Virus record (IMG/VR): IMGVR_UViG_3300003177_000008 | Span: 1 to 52,216 of that record | Length of the DNA: 52,216 nt | From: a virus | Direction: 5' to 3' (one strand) | In this document: one piece after another, positions 42,199 through 50,728 of the stretch | Layout: every line of letters begins with the position of its first letter | Position numbering within the stretch: position 1 is the stretch's first letter | Position numbers and translations under genes: made by a program | The notes under the pieces: model-generated | What the model saw: the letters and a program-made list of their open reading frames with translations, nothing else | What the model was told of the DNA's origin: nothing | Database searches by the model: none

Positions 42199-42276
42199 GA
42201 ACTAGTTAGTATCTACTAACCTAAACCTCCTCCTGGAGGTTTAAATAGGCTTAAGAGTCTTCCTCCTCCTCTTAAG
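42186..42276 (+). terminator. Four consecutive hairpins after the capsid gene
   Basis: AGTTCTTA/TAAGAACT (42186-42203, spanning the stop codon), GTTAGTA/TACTAAC (42205-42220), AAACCTCC/GGAGGTTT (42223-42242) and CTTAAGAG/CTCTTAAG (42250-42276). No long T run follows, so these may stop transcription inefficiently or shield the mRNA from 3' exonucleases. Confidence 0.65.
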
Positions 42277-42328
42277 TCTACTTAAACTTCTTTAATTCTC
42301 TCTTAAGAAAAAAATCATATAATATTAT

Positions 42329-43730
42329 ATGAAGAAAAATTCTATAAAATCACTAAATATAACTGAAGAATATTTTAAAGAAATATATTTTAATAAATCC
42401 TATAAAGAGATCTGTAGTATGCTCGATATTACAGAGTATGGTATTACCACTATAGCTAAAGATTTAGGATTATCTAAAAAGAAAAAAATTACTTTAGAAA
42501 CTCTAGATCTAACAGAAGAAAAATTTAAAGAGTTATTTTATAGATACTCATATTACGAATTATCAAAAAAATTAAATGTAGGAGAACATATAATTCTTAA
42601 ATTAGCTAGAGAATTATCACTTAAAAAAGATAAGAAAAATATAGTTGATAAGGATAAGTTTATTGAACTATTTAACTCTCATACATATAAAGAAATGTCG
42701 GATATATTAGGCTTAAAAATAGGTACTATTTACAAAATTAAAGATGAATTAGGTATATATAAAGTAAAGAAGATAGATATAGATAATATAGATTCAGAAA
42801 AATTAGCTAAGGATATGAAAAATAAAACATGGAGTGAAATTTCAGAAGAATATAAACTTTGCGGAACCTCTCTTATAAAACTAGCAAAACATCTCAATCT
42901 TAAAAAACATATTAAGTACAATATGGAAGAAAAAATTAATTTCTAAAGAACTTGATATTTATTTTCCTGACTATAACTTTGCTATTGAATATAATGGAAG
43001 TTTATGGCATTCAAAAGGAACTACATTTCCCAATAATTTCGAAAAATTTGAAAACTATCATCTTTTGAAAAAAACAAAAGAATGTGAGCAAAATAATATT
43101 CAATTATATCATATATTCGATTACGAGTATAACGATGAAATAAAAAGGGATATATGGATATCCATGATAAGAAGCAAACTAGGATTATCTGATAGAATAT
43201 ATGCTAGAAAATGTATAATAAAAGAGATAGATACTAAAACATCTAAAGAATTTCTGAATGAAAATCATATGCAGGGTGGAAATGTTCCTAATAATTTAGC
43301 TTTTGGTCTATACTATAATAACGAGTTAGTATCCTTAATGACTTTTGGAAAATCTAGGTTTAATAAAAAATATGATTATGAATTATTAAGATTCTGTAAT
43401 AAGAAAAATACTACAGTTATTGGAGGAGCATCAAAGCTATTAAAGTACTTCACTAAAAATTATCCAGGTTCAGTAATATCTTATGCTAATCGTAGATGGT
43501 CTAACGGAAACTTATATGAAAAAATTGGATTTAAGAAAATAAATGAATCTAACCCTAATTATTTTTATATTAAAGATGGAAAAATATTTTCTAGAAATAG
43601 TTTTCAGAAACATAAACTAAAGAATAAATTAGAAAATTTTAACGAAGATCTATCTGAAGTACAGAATATGATGAATAATGGATATAGACAATTATTTGAT
43701 TGTGGGAATTTAGTATATGAATTAATATAA
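42329..43730 (+). pseudogene. Broken homing endonuclease after the capsid gene
   Basis: The first frame (42329-42946) has at least four helix-turn-helix-like repeats (YKEICSMLDITEYGI and so on). The second frame, open from about 42900 to 43730, reads SKELDIYFPDYNFAIEYNGS, then HIFDYEYNDEIKRDIW and ARKCIIKEI ... NENHMQGG, a phage endonuclease C-terminus. The frames differ by +1 near an A run (42926-42936), and the linker between DNA-binding and nuclease parts looks too short. Probably inactive, or the shift is a sequencing error. Confidence 0.65.
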
Positions 43731-43733
43731 TAC

Positions 43734-43741
43734 TATAAATA
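43734..43741 (+). promoter_or_regulatory. T4-type late promoter TATAAATA
   Basis: Exact octamer only five bases before the ATG at 43746, closer than elsewhere; the leader would be very short unless a later start is used. Confidence 0.45.
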
Positions 43742-43745
43742 TAAT

Positions 43746-44453
43746 ATGAAAGAAAATAAAATAATTGAATCATTTGATCTTAATATCTCAGATACAATAG
43801 GAATTAATAATTTAAAAGAGATATTTACTATAGATCCTTTTTATGATAATAATATATATAATGAATCTCTTCAGGCTCTCGAAAATAATAGAATAAAATA
43901 TGAGGAATTTATCCTACTTAAAAATCCCTATAACTTCTATCTTCGATTAGAAGATAAGAAACTTCCAGTAATGTTAAACTATGAAATGATTAGTAGGTCA
44001 AGGTGGGAATTCTTAGTTACAAAAGTTAGACCATTAGTACCTAGAGATATTTTAAAATTATATAGATTTAATAGAAGTGTATCATCTATTAAAGAATATA
44101 TAAACAATGATGTATTTTCTGAAGCTCTAAAATCTAAAACAACAATAGTATTTAATTATAAAAATAGAGAACAACTCACTAACCTTTCAAAAAAATATGG
44201 AAAAATTTATATTATAGGTAAATACTATAATACATTTAAATTGGCAATATGTTTTAATCCTGAGATTAAAAATGTTCTTCTACCCAATGATGTTTTAATC
44301 ACGCAAGGAGAACATAAGTTAGGAGAGTTGGAATTGAATATTAATAAGAATATTCTAAAATCTAAAGAGAAAATTATTAAGTACACGAGTACACCATATT
44401 TTAAAGATGGGAGGTTCTTTCCTACTTCTCCTGTATCTCCTATTAAGGTTTAG
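43746..44453 (+). CDS. Hypothetical late protein
   Basis: 235 residues, no membrane segment. NPYNFYLRLEDKKLPVMLNY and SRWEFLVTKVRPLVPRDILK are notable stretches. Upstream of gp4-like gene with a two-base gap, so probably a virion or assembly protein. No family recognised. Confidence 0.55.
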   Translation: MKENKIIESFDLNISDTIGINNLKEIFTIDPFYDNNIYNESLQALENNRIKYEEFILLKNPYNFYLRLEDKKLPVMLNYEMISRSRWEFLVTKVRPLVPRDILKLYRFNRSVSSIKEYINNDVFSEALKSKTTIVFNYKNREQLTNLSKKYGKIYIIGKYYNTFKLAICFNPEIKNVLLPNDVLITQGEHKLGELELNINKNILKSKEKIIKYTSTPYFKDGRFFPTSPVSPIKV

Positions 44454-44455
44454 AA

Positions 44456-44971
44456 ATGAAGAATATATTTAAAACTGCTTCTAAAAAAGCTAAAGATTTT
44501 GTAAAAGATTTTAAAAAACTAGGAAGAAGTGCAAAAAAGAAATTCCTGAGAAAATTTCAAAAAGAGAATAAAACTAAAAAGGCCCCTAGTTCATTTAAGG
44601 AAGGAAACTTTTTATTCTTTAAATATAATGCAATCCATGAAGAACATAAATTTGATAGAAATCCCTTAATAATATGTTTAGGTAAATCTAGACAAAATCA
44701 AAAACATATTTTAGGATTAAATGTTCACTGGATGCCTGAGAATCAGAGAGTACTCTTAGCTTCTCTTATATCTGAAATAAAGAAGAGAAATAGTGGTAGA
44801 GTAGTCTATGAGGATATAAAACCTCTTATAAAAAGATTTGAAGGATCTCCTATCTTAAGAAGATATGCTATAAGAAGAATTTCTAATACTATCTTACAGA
44901 TGGATGACAATGAATACTTAGCGGCTGCTTCAATAAGCTTTCCAGAATGGTCTCAAATATCTGAAAGGTAA
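44456..44971 (+). CDS. Conserved-type late protein, basic N-terminus
   Basis: 171 residues. A very basic start (KTASKKAKDFVKDFKKLGRS) precedes a domain with FFKYNAIHEEHKFDRNPLII and GLNVHWMPENQRVLL. A similar F-K-Y ... PL ... GxNxHYLP ... R pattern occurs in T4-like phage proteins of unknown role. It may bind DNA in the head. Confidence 0.55.
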   Translation: MKNIFKTASKKAKDFVKDFKKLGRSAKKKFLRKFQKENKTKKAPSSFKEGNFLFFKYNAIHEEHKFDRNPLIICLGKSRQNQKHILGLNVHWMPENQRVLLASLISEIKKRNSGRVVYEDIKPLIKRFEGSPILRRYAIRRISNTILQMDDNEYLAAASISFPEWSQISER

Positions 44972-44975
44972 ATAA

Positions 44976-45440
44976 ATGATTTCAAGAGCAAAAAGATTTC
45001 AAGCTAAAAGAAAAAGATATAGAACTAATAAAGAGGGTGGTAGAAGTCGTTTCGAAAGAGGTTTTTATCAGCCTATAAATGAGGACAAATATCGTAGACC
45101 TCTTAATAATTATATGAATAAACATGAATTTCCTGAGTATAGAAGTTCCTGGGAGAAAAAGTTTATGAAATACTGTGATCTTAATAAAGATATAGAGTAT
45201 TGGACTACTGAGCCCTTTGCTATTGAATATATATCTCCTAAAGATAATAAAAAACACAGATACTTTCCAGACTTTCTAATAAAATTTAAAGACGGAAAGA
45301 AGAGATTAATTGAGATCAAACCTGAAAATCAGTGGAATGATCCAATTAATATAGCTAAATGGAAATCAGCTGAAAAGTTTTGTAAATTTCATGAATTAGA
45401 ATTTGTAGTGCTTGGTGAAAAAGAACTAGGGATAAAATAA
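44976..45440 (+). CDS. 4: Head completion protein gp4-like (PD-(D/E)xK fold)
   Basis: 154 residues, same size as T4 gp4 (150). YRSSWEKKFMKYCD, HRYFPDFLIKFKDGKK and RLIEIKPENQ align with T4 gp4 and give the D ... E-x-K nuclease-like site. Needed to close the head before tail joining. Last gene of the plus-strand late block. Confidence 0.8.
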   Translation: MISRAKRFQAKRKRYRTNKEGGRSRFERGFYQPINEDKYRRPLNNYMNKHEFPEYRSSWEKKFMKYCDLNKDIEYWTTEPFAIEYISPKDNKKHRYFPDFLIKFKDGKKRLIEIKPENQWNDPINIAKWKSAEKFCKFHELEFVVLGEKELGIK

Positions 45441-45456
45441 AATTTTTATATAGAAA

Positions 45457-45687
45457 TTAATCTATAAAGATCGAACTTCCATCTATTTTATCTGTTTTAG
45501 CTACTTTAGCAGCAGTTTCAGCGTCTTTAGTATTAAAAAGCTTTACCTCTATCCCGAATCTAGTAGGAATAATTTGCTTAATCTTTACTTCTTTTCTAAT
45601 TTTTTCTAAGATATCTTCTGTATTAGAACTTTTTTCTATAATCTCTTCTTGCTTACTAGATTCTTTAAAGAATTTTTTAAAATTCAT
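45457..45687 (-). CDS. Probable capsid-internal protein
   Basis: 76 residues. Leader MNFKKFFKE|SSKQEE, then a small alpha/beta domain (IPTRFGIEVKLFNTKDAET). A perfect late octamer lies at 45707-45714 on the minus strand. It converges with the gp4-like gene. Confidence 0.6.
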   Translation of the reverse strand: MNFKKFFKESSKQEEIIEKSSNTEDILEKIRKEVKIKQIIPTRFGIEVKLFNTKDAETAAKVAKTDKIDGSSIFID

Positions 45688-45706
45688 AATAAACCTCTTT
45701 TATTTT

Positions 45707-45714
45707 TATTTATA
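45707..45714 (-). promoter_or_regulatory. T4-type late promoter TATAAATA
   Basis: Minus-strand octamer 19 bases before the ATG at 45687, overlapping the end of the next gene upstream. Confidence 0.65.
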
Positions 45715-45997
45715 TTAGTAAATGTGGTATAGAATTTTTTATTTTATTAGTAGCCTTATATATAAAATCATCTACATTCTCTATTTTATTAGTATTAATA
45801 GTAATACTTTTATTTTTTATACCAGCACTACTCCAAATTTCTACTACCATAAAAATATACTCTCTATAATATCCGTTAAAATTAATAAAAATTTTATCCT
45901 CTTCATCTTTAGATATCATTTGATTAATATTCTGCTCAATATTTAATGCTATTTTTATATAATCAGAATCCTTCGATAGTAATTTAGATATTTTCAT
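45710..45997 (-). CDS. Small protein ending PHLLI, paralogue set member
   Basis: 95 residues. Beta strands (FINFNGYYREYIFMVVEIW) then a helix and the C-terminus KNSIPHLLI. The next two genes have the same order of strands, final helix and P-x-L-x-I end. Function unknown. Confidence 0.5.
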   Translation of the reverse strand: MKISKLLSKDSDYIKIALNIEQNINQMISKDEEDKIFINFNGYYREYIFMVVEIWSSAGIKNKSITINTNKIENVDDFIYKATNKIKNSIPHLLI

Positions 45998-46005
45998 ATA
46001 GATCC

Positions 46006-46221
46006 TTATATAATAAGAAAGGGATATTTTTTAGTCATTTCTTTCTCTATTATGTTTTTTTGTAGATTATAATTAACAACACTAACCACCTTTATTACTA
46101 TATGTGGCTTATAAAACTTTATACGTAAATGAGTAGCTAGATCTTGTTCTAATACTATATCTACCTCGACTTCTCTACCGGTTATATTTTTAATAAAATT
46201 TTTTATTTTATATGTAATCAT
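46006..46221 (-). CDS. Small protein ending PFLII, paralogue set member
   Basis: 71 residues: two strands, a helix and the end KKYPFLII. Its start overlaps the stop of the previous gene. Function unknown. Confidence 0.5.
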   Translation of the reverse strand: MITYKIKNFIKNITGREVEVDIVLEQDLATHLRIKFYKPHIVIKVVSVVNYNLQKNIIEKEMTKKYPFLII

Positions 46222-46478
46222 ATTACTAGATTCGGTCTCAATCTTTGAATATTTTCATAAATTACTTGTTTTTTAATATTTGTTCCGGTTACATCAAATT
46301 TAATAGTATCATCAATATCTTTAAAATTTATAGTCATAATAAATACTCCAAGTCTGGTTAAATCCTCTACTATTTCTATAGAGTTTTTCAGACCTGTTAT
46401 AGATTCCACCTCCGATACTAACATAAAATACTCACTAAAAGCATAATCAATATCTAAAAATGTATCATCTGTCACCAT
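46218..46478 (-). CDS. Small protein ending PNLVI, paralogue set member
   Basis: 86 residues from the ATG at 46478 (GGAAG upstream), which overlaps the nuclease gene by 14 bases. A TTG start 54 bases earlier is less likely. Ends RLRPNLVI. Function unknown. Confidence 0.5.
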   Translation of the reverse strand: MVTDDTFLDIDYAFSEYFMLVSEVESITGLKNSIEIVEDLTRLGVFIMTINFKDIDDTIKFDVTGTNIKKQVIYENIQRLRPNLVI

Positions 46479-47202
46479 CGCAGTACTTCTTCCATCCGCA
46501 GTAGTCACATAATTTTGTAATATGTTTTTCAAACCTAGAATCTACTTCTATATTTCTAATATTTTTTAAAAGAAACTTTATATATGTATTAAGATTTTCT
46601 CTTTTCATTGTATAGGTGCTAAATGTTCCGTGTTCTACAAACACATACATTAACTCAATTTCATCTACAGGAAAGTTATGAAAATACCATGCTGCATAAT
46701 AAATTAATTGATCAGGTTTTTGAGCAAACTGTCCTGCAGATCTATCTTTCCCCGTTTTCCAGTCAATTATGAATACTTTATCTGTTTCTCTATCAACACA
46801 CACATAATCAATCTTACCCCTAAATACACAATCAGGATCTAAAAAATCGCAAGTTACTATATTTTTACTTTCTATTTTTAATCCTACATCTAATTCAGCA
46901 CCCAAAGGAAAATATGAAAATATTTTTTTACCTAATGGAGATTGTATAAAATCATTATAAATTCTTTTAGACTCTATTACAATTTCTTTTGGAATTTTTT
47001 CTTTTTTAATTTCCTTGAGAATTTTTTCTTTAGAAAATTTAGCAGTATGATTTTCTAAAAACAGGTGAGTACAAAAACCTTTCTTGAGAGGTGTATCATC
47101 CTGAGGCTCTCTAGGAATTTTATCAATGTAGCTGTACTTAAAAGATCTAGGACATTGATTCCAAAGAGCTATTCTAGAAGCTGAATATGGTGAGTATTTC
47201 AT
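46465..47202 (-). CDS. Cas4/RecB-like PD-(D/E)xK exonuclease with Fe-S cysteines
   Basis: 245 residues. SASRIALWNQCPRSFKYSY is the N-terminal helix with the first cluster cysteine. GKIDYVCVDR and FIIDWKTGKDRSAGQ are the nuclease site. CDYCGWKKYC at the end supplies three more cysteines, completing an Fe-S cluster pattern as in Cas4 and AddB. No cas1 or cas2 nearby. Probably a recombination or DNA-processing exonuclease. Confidence 0.82.
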   Translation of the reverse strand: MKYSPYSASRIALWNQCPRSFKYSYIDKIPREPQDDTPLKKGFCTHLFLENHTAKFSKEKILKEIKKEKIPKEIVIESKRIYNDFIQSPLGKKIFSYFPLGAELDVGLKIESKNIVTCDFLDPDCVFRGKIDYVCVDRETDKVFIIDWKTGKDRSAGQFAQKPDQLIYYAAWYFHNFPVDEIELMYVFVEHGTFSTYTMKRENLNTYIKFLLKNIRNIEVDSRFEKHITKLCDYCGWKKYCDGDR

Positions 47203-47699
47203 TATAATGCCTCTTCTCTAACCATTCCATATAGGGATGCATCTTTTTTAATCATATTTTTAACACTTTCTATAAGAATAGCATCATTTGAATCTTCTTT
47301 AAGTTCACTTACCATTTCTTTAAAAGCCTTATCTACTGCAGTAACTTTAATACCCTCATCCTTCATTTCATCTTTAAGCTCTTTAAGCTCTTCTTTTAGG
47401 GCTTTAATTTCCTCATTGATTCTATATCTCTCACTAAGGTATTTTTTTACACTATCCTGAATATCTTCAATATATTCTTCTAAGTACTTATCTGAATCTT
47501 CGGATTTTTTAGCTTTTTTCTTAGTATCTTCTAATGAATACTTATGAACAAATTGAGATATATCATCTATTTCTACAGTATCATTTACAGTATCATCTAC
47601 CTTTATAGCTTCTAGATCTACATTATTTTCTGTAGAATAATCTTCATTTGTATCAGAACTAACTTCATTTAATAGTTCGTCTAGATCTAAATCACTCAT
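47202..47699 (-). CDS. Acidic coiled-coil protein
   Basis: 165 residues: acidic, low-complexity first third (DTNEDYSTENNVDLE), then a helical hairpin SERYRINEEIKALKEELKEL ... GIKVTAVDKAFKEM that loosely resembles GapR/DUF2312 DNA-binding proteins. Its stop overlaps the start of the nuclease gene by one base, so the two may work together. Confidence 0.5.
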   Translation of the reverse strand: MSDLDLDELLNEVSSDTNEDYSTENNVDLEAIKVDDTVNDTVEIDDISQFVHKYSLEDTKKKAKKSEDSDKYLEEYIEDIQDSVKKYLSERYRINEEIKALKEELKELKDEMKDEGIKVTAVDKAFKEMVSELKEDSNDAILIESVKNMIKKDASLYGMVREEAL

Positions 47700-47700
47700 C

Positions 47701-48153
47701 CTACTCTCCTTTATTTTTTATTAGTATAGATAATTCATTAGAAGATCTAATGAGATCCTCTTCTGTACTAAAATCATAATATACAGCACTAGAAGTTATC
47801 TTATAGGAATCTTTTAAAGTAGCACCTACATTCATATTAAAGATTAATCTAAATTTAGGATTATGTCCTAATCTAATATACTCTTTAATAAATGTTACAT
47901 TATCTAGATTAACATAAATATTAGAGTTATCTGATAGTTCGAAGGTAATAAAACCTTCACTCTTCAGAGTCTCTTTTAATTCTTTTCTTTCTAATGCGTC
48001 AATTTCCACATATGTATAATCTGGAGAAATCATTCCATCTACTATAGATATCTCACTATTATAGTTAAAAATAACTCGATTCGTCTCAAACTTAATACTA
48101 GTTACATTACGTAAATTGATATAATTAGTTCCTACTTCTATAAACTTTCTCAT
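47701..48153 (-). CDS. Hypothetical protein with internal repeat
   Basis: 150 residues. Two halves each hold an FxEVGTNYINLRNVTSIKFE-like strand set (FELSDNSNIYVNLDNVTFIK in the second), so it is probably an internally duplicated beta domain. One base upstream of the coiled-coil gene. Function unknown. Confidence 0.55.
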   Translation of the reverse strand: MRKFIEVGTNYINLRNVTSIKFETNRVIFNYNSEISIVDGMISPDYTYVEIDALERKELKETLKSEGFITFELSDNSNIYVNLDNVTFIKEYIRLGHNPKFRLIFNMNVGATLKDSYKITSSAVYYDFSTEEDLIRSSNELSILIKNKGE

Positions 48154-48227
48154 CTCTTCTTTCCTTTTTTTATATATTATATATTTTTTATTTTAAAATA
48201 CACTTAATCTCATGTCATTTTTATCTC

Positions 48228-49475
48228 CTATTTATTCTTAATATTAAAAATTTTATGATGTCTAAGAATTTCAGGCATCTCTCCTGATGTACTTAGCCAA
48301 AGAACAGGTTTTTTAAATTCTCTCCAATTACTATCTGAAGTAATATCTTCGATAAACATATCAGAAATCATAATAAGAACATCACACTTTTCTTTTTTAG
48401 ATTTAATAAATTCCGGACAGGCTCCCATATATGTACCACCATATCCCTTTCTCTTAAATCTTTTAAAATTATTTTTATCAAAAGATTCTACTCTTTTAAT
48501 ATTTGTATCGATCTGAATAATTTTAAGCTCTCCTACATTTTTGATAACTTCATTAATTTCTATTAAACCGTCTAAAACATCACTATCATTCATAGAACCT
48601 GAAGTATCTACACCTACTAACACTATCTGCTTATCTTTCTGTACTTTTTTACCTCTTAGGTCAGCTCTATGTGGAAATCTTCTATTTTTTCTTTTGATAG
48701 TCTCAATTCTAGATCCATTCCTAGAGCTAAGAATTTTTCTTAGCTCCTTTTTCCATGAGATCTTTGCCTTACGCTTAAGTAACTTAAGAATTTGTTCGAT
48801 ATCTCCTGGTGTGTTTCCTCTAGATTGAGAAATAGCTTCCTTCACCATATTCTCAGTAGTAGATTTCATAAGTTCCTCTATACTACTATCACACTCAGAA
48901 TCTTTCCACTCATGAACATCTAATGTCTCATCACCATCTAAATCTGTAAGGTCTGGTTTTTGTTCACCTTGTGAGTTATCTTCAGGTCCATTCCAATCTT
49001 GACCTTGAGATTCTGCCTTATCTTTATCTTTTTGTTGATCTTCTTGTTCTTGCTTTAGTAGTTCATAGTATGTTTCAGCACTTTCATTCTCTGGAAAATC
49101 ATAATCACTAGGATATTGTACACCCTCTGGTAGATTGTCAATTAATTGATTGATTGCAATATCTGCAGCAATATTAAATAATTTATGATCTCTCTCACCT
49201 TTACGAATTAAATGTAGACCTAAAATATGTCTACACTCATGAATAAGAACCGCTATTCTTTCTTCTTGACTGAGTGTATTAAAATAATTACCAATTTTTA
49301 GATTATAATTAATAGAGTCTTTATCGAAATTTACTCCTAAAGTAGGAAATTTAGGATCAAAAATAACATTCATCTTAGCTAAAATAAATCCATAAAAACT
49401 TAATTTCACGTATGTAGGATTGCTAATTAATTTAACAATTGATTCTTGATAATTTTGTTTAATTAAATCTTTCAT
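48228..49475 (-). CDS. Putative metallopeptidase with VWA domain (DUF2201 type)
   Basis: 415 residues. Zinc motif LIHECRHILGLH (HExxH) lies in the N-terminal third. An acidic/glutamine linker follows (EQEDQQKDKDKAESQGQDWN), then a C-terminal von Willebrand A domain with MIDAS DTSGSMNDS. Such proteins pair with MoxR AAA+ ATPases, and one is encoded at 50729-51826. The target is unknown. Confidence 0.8.
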   Translation of the reverse strand: MKDLIKQNYQESIVKLISNPTYVKLSFYGFILAKMNVIFDPKFPTLGVNFDKDSINYNLKIGNYFNTLSQEERIAVLIHECRHILGLHLIRKGERDHKLFNIAADIAINQLIDNLPEGVQYPSDYDFPENESAETYYELLKQEQEDQQKDKDKAESQGQDWNGPEDNSQGEQKPDLTDLDGDETLDVHEWKDSECDSSIEELMKSTTENMVKEAISQSRGNTPGDIEQILKLLKRKAKISWKKELRKILSSRNGSRIETIKRKNRRFPHRADLRGKKVQKDKQIVLVGVDTSGSMNDSDVLDGLIEINEVIKNVGELKIIQIDTNIKRVESFDKNNFKRFKRKGYGGTYMGACPEFIKSKKEKCDVLIMISDMFIEDITSDSNWREFKKPVLWLSTSGEMPEILRHHKIFNIKNK

Positions 49476-49489
49476 CTTTCTATCCTTCT

Positions 49490-49530
49490 CTCTTTATATA
49501 ATATATTATAGTATAATATAGATTAAATCT
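49490..49530 (-). promoter_or_regulatory. Long early/middle-type promoter module
   Basis: Minus strand ATTTAATCTATATTATACTA followed by TAATATATTATATAAAGAG, before the VWA gene. Confidence 0.6.
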
Positions 49531-49539
49531 AGATAAAAT

Positions 49540-49788
49540 CTAGATAAAATACTGAGGTAACAACTCTATAACTTGAGTTCTAATAGATTTAATTTCAGGT
49601 AGTATTTTAATAATATTACTATAATATATTGTTTCTGGTTCTGTATACCACTCTCTTAGAGATATCGCGATCTCTGGATTGACCTCTAAACTATCATTAG
49701 AAAGACTTATAATATTACCTACATATAAATCGTGATTTTCAGAATCCTCATATAAAATAAAATCACCAATATTTAAATCATTTTTCAT
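49540..49788 (-). CDS. Small protein ending PQYFI
   Basis: 82 residues. IGDFILYEDSENHDLYVGNI looks like a small SH3-like barrel; the end is ELLPQYFI. Start overlaps the phosphoesterase end by 11 bases. Similar architecture to the protein at 50497-50727. Confidence 0.5.
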   Translation of the reverse strand: MKNDLNIGDFILYEDSENHDLYVGNIISLSNDSLEVNPEIAISLREWYTEPETIYYSNIIKILPEIKSIRTQVIELLPQYFI

Positions 49789-50359
49789 CTAAATCCTGCT
49801 TATCTAAATCCTGCTTGAGAGAAACCTTTCCATTTATAGTAGTCATTCTCTCATCTCCTAAAAGTCGAGTCTCTTCTACTCTTTCAAAATACTCTTTAAT
49901 TTTTTCAAAATCTACTAGTTCAAAATTATGTTTTTCTGGAGACACATCATAATATCTAGGATCATCTAAAATACTTGCGTGAAGGTGTCCATGAATATTA
50001 CCCTTTCGATTTCTTAGCTCTTGAGAATGGATCGGACAATGACTTAACCAATAGCTTTTATAACTTCTAAAGGCAAATACCTCGTCGAAAACTTCTAAAT
50101 ATTTTTCAACATCTAAATAATCATGATTTCCTAAATACAAGACTTTCTTACAATAATTAAGTTCTTTTAATTTATCTAATCCCTCTTCAGTAAAAGCAAT
50201 ATCACCAAGAAAAAATACCGTGTCTCTCTTTTTAATAATTTTATTAAAGTTATCTATAAATGTTTGATCATGTTCATCTATTGAATTAAATTGAGGTCTG
50301 TACCTCAATATATTCCCATGGCCTAAATGCCAGTCTGAGCAAAAGTATGTTTTTGACAT
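49778..50359 (-). CDS. Calcineurin-like metallophosphoesterase
   Basis: 193 residues from the ATG at 50359, which follows AGGAGG. Motifs: FCSDWHLGH (DxH), FFLGDIAF (GD), LYLGNHDYL (GNHD), LSHCPIH and NIHGHLH (GHxH). Complete metal site, so likely active on a phosphoester. The C-terminus has a short duplication (KQDLDKQDLDEK). Confidence 0.85.
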   Translation of the reverse strand: MSKTYFCSDWHLGHGNILRYRPQFNSIDEHDQTFIDNFNKIIKKRDTVFFLGDIAFTEEGLDKLKELNYCKKVLYLGNHDYLDVEKYLEVFDEVFAFRSYKSYWLSHCPIHSQELRNRKGNIHGHLHASILDDPRYYDVSPEKHNFELVDFEKIKEYFERVEETRLLGDERMTTINGKVSLKQDLDKQDLDEK

Positions 50360-50487
50360 CAAAATACCTCCTTATTTACATAGCGACTTAGATTCCATAC
50401 AAAGAAGACTATTAATAAGAAGTATATAGAGACTAATCCTAAAACTATTAAACAAAAAACTAATAATAAATATAGAAATATATTCAT
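50359..50487 (-). CDS. 42-residue membrane protein
   Basis: MNIFLYLLLVFCLIVLGLVS continues hydrophobic to about residue 32, then SRYVNKEVF. Its TGA overlaps the ATG of the phosphoesterase (ATGA-type coupling), and its end encodes that gene's ribosome site. Possibly holin-like, but far from the lysis genes. Confidence 0.55.
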   Translation of the reverse strand: MNIFLYLLLVFCLIVLGLVSIYFLLIVFFVWNLSRYVNKEVF

Positions 50488-50496
50488 ATTTTTCTC

Positions 50497-50727
50497 CTAT
50501 ATAAAATATTGAGGATTATTTTTCTCAATATCATTAATTTTTATAAAACTTCTATTATTTAGAGCTACATCGTAGTCCTCTGTATCTGATTTAGCATATA
50601 AATCTCCTATTGTAGGAGTTATATCATAACTTAAAACAGTACCTGTTTTAAATACACCATTCATACACCATAATATTCGATCACCTGGCTTAACAGGTAA
50701 TCCGAAAAAATCTTTTATGTTTTTCAT
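50497..50727 (-). CDS. Small protein ending PQYFI
   Basis: 76 residues from the ATG at 50727, directly behind the stop of the MoxR gene; a longer upstream frame lies inside that gene. VKPGDRILWCMNGVFKTGTV suggests an SH3-like barrel. Ends KNNPQYFI. Confidence 0.55.
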   Translation of the reverse strand: MKNIKDFFGLPVKPGDRILWCMNGVFKTGTVLSYDITPTIGDLYAKSDTEDYDVALNNRSFIKINDIEKNNPQYFI

Positions 50728-50728
50728 C

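Noticed and set aside
46465-47202. CRISPR Cas4 with an associated system
   Set aside because: The Cas4-like fold is common in phage recombination; no repeats, cas1 or cas2 are seen in the window.
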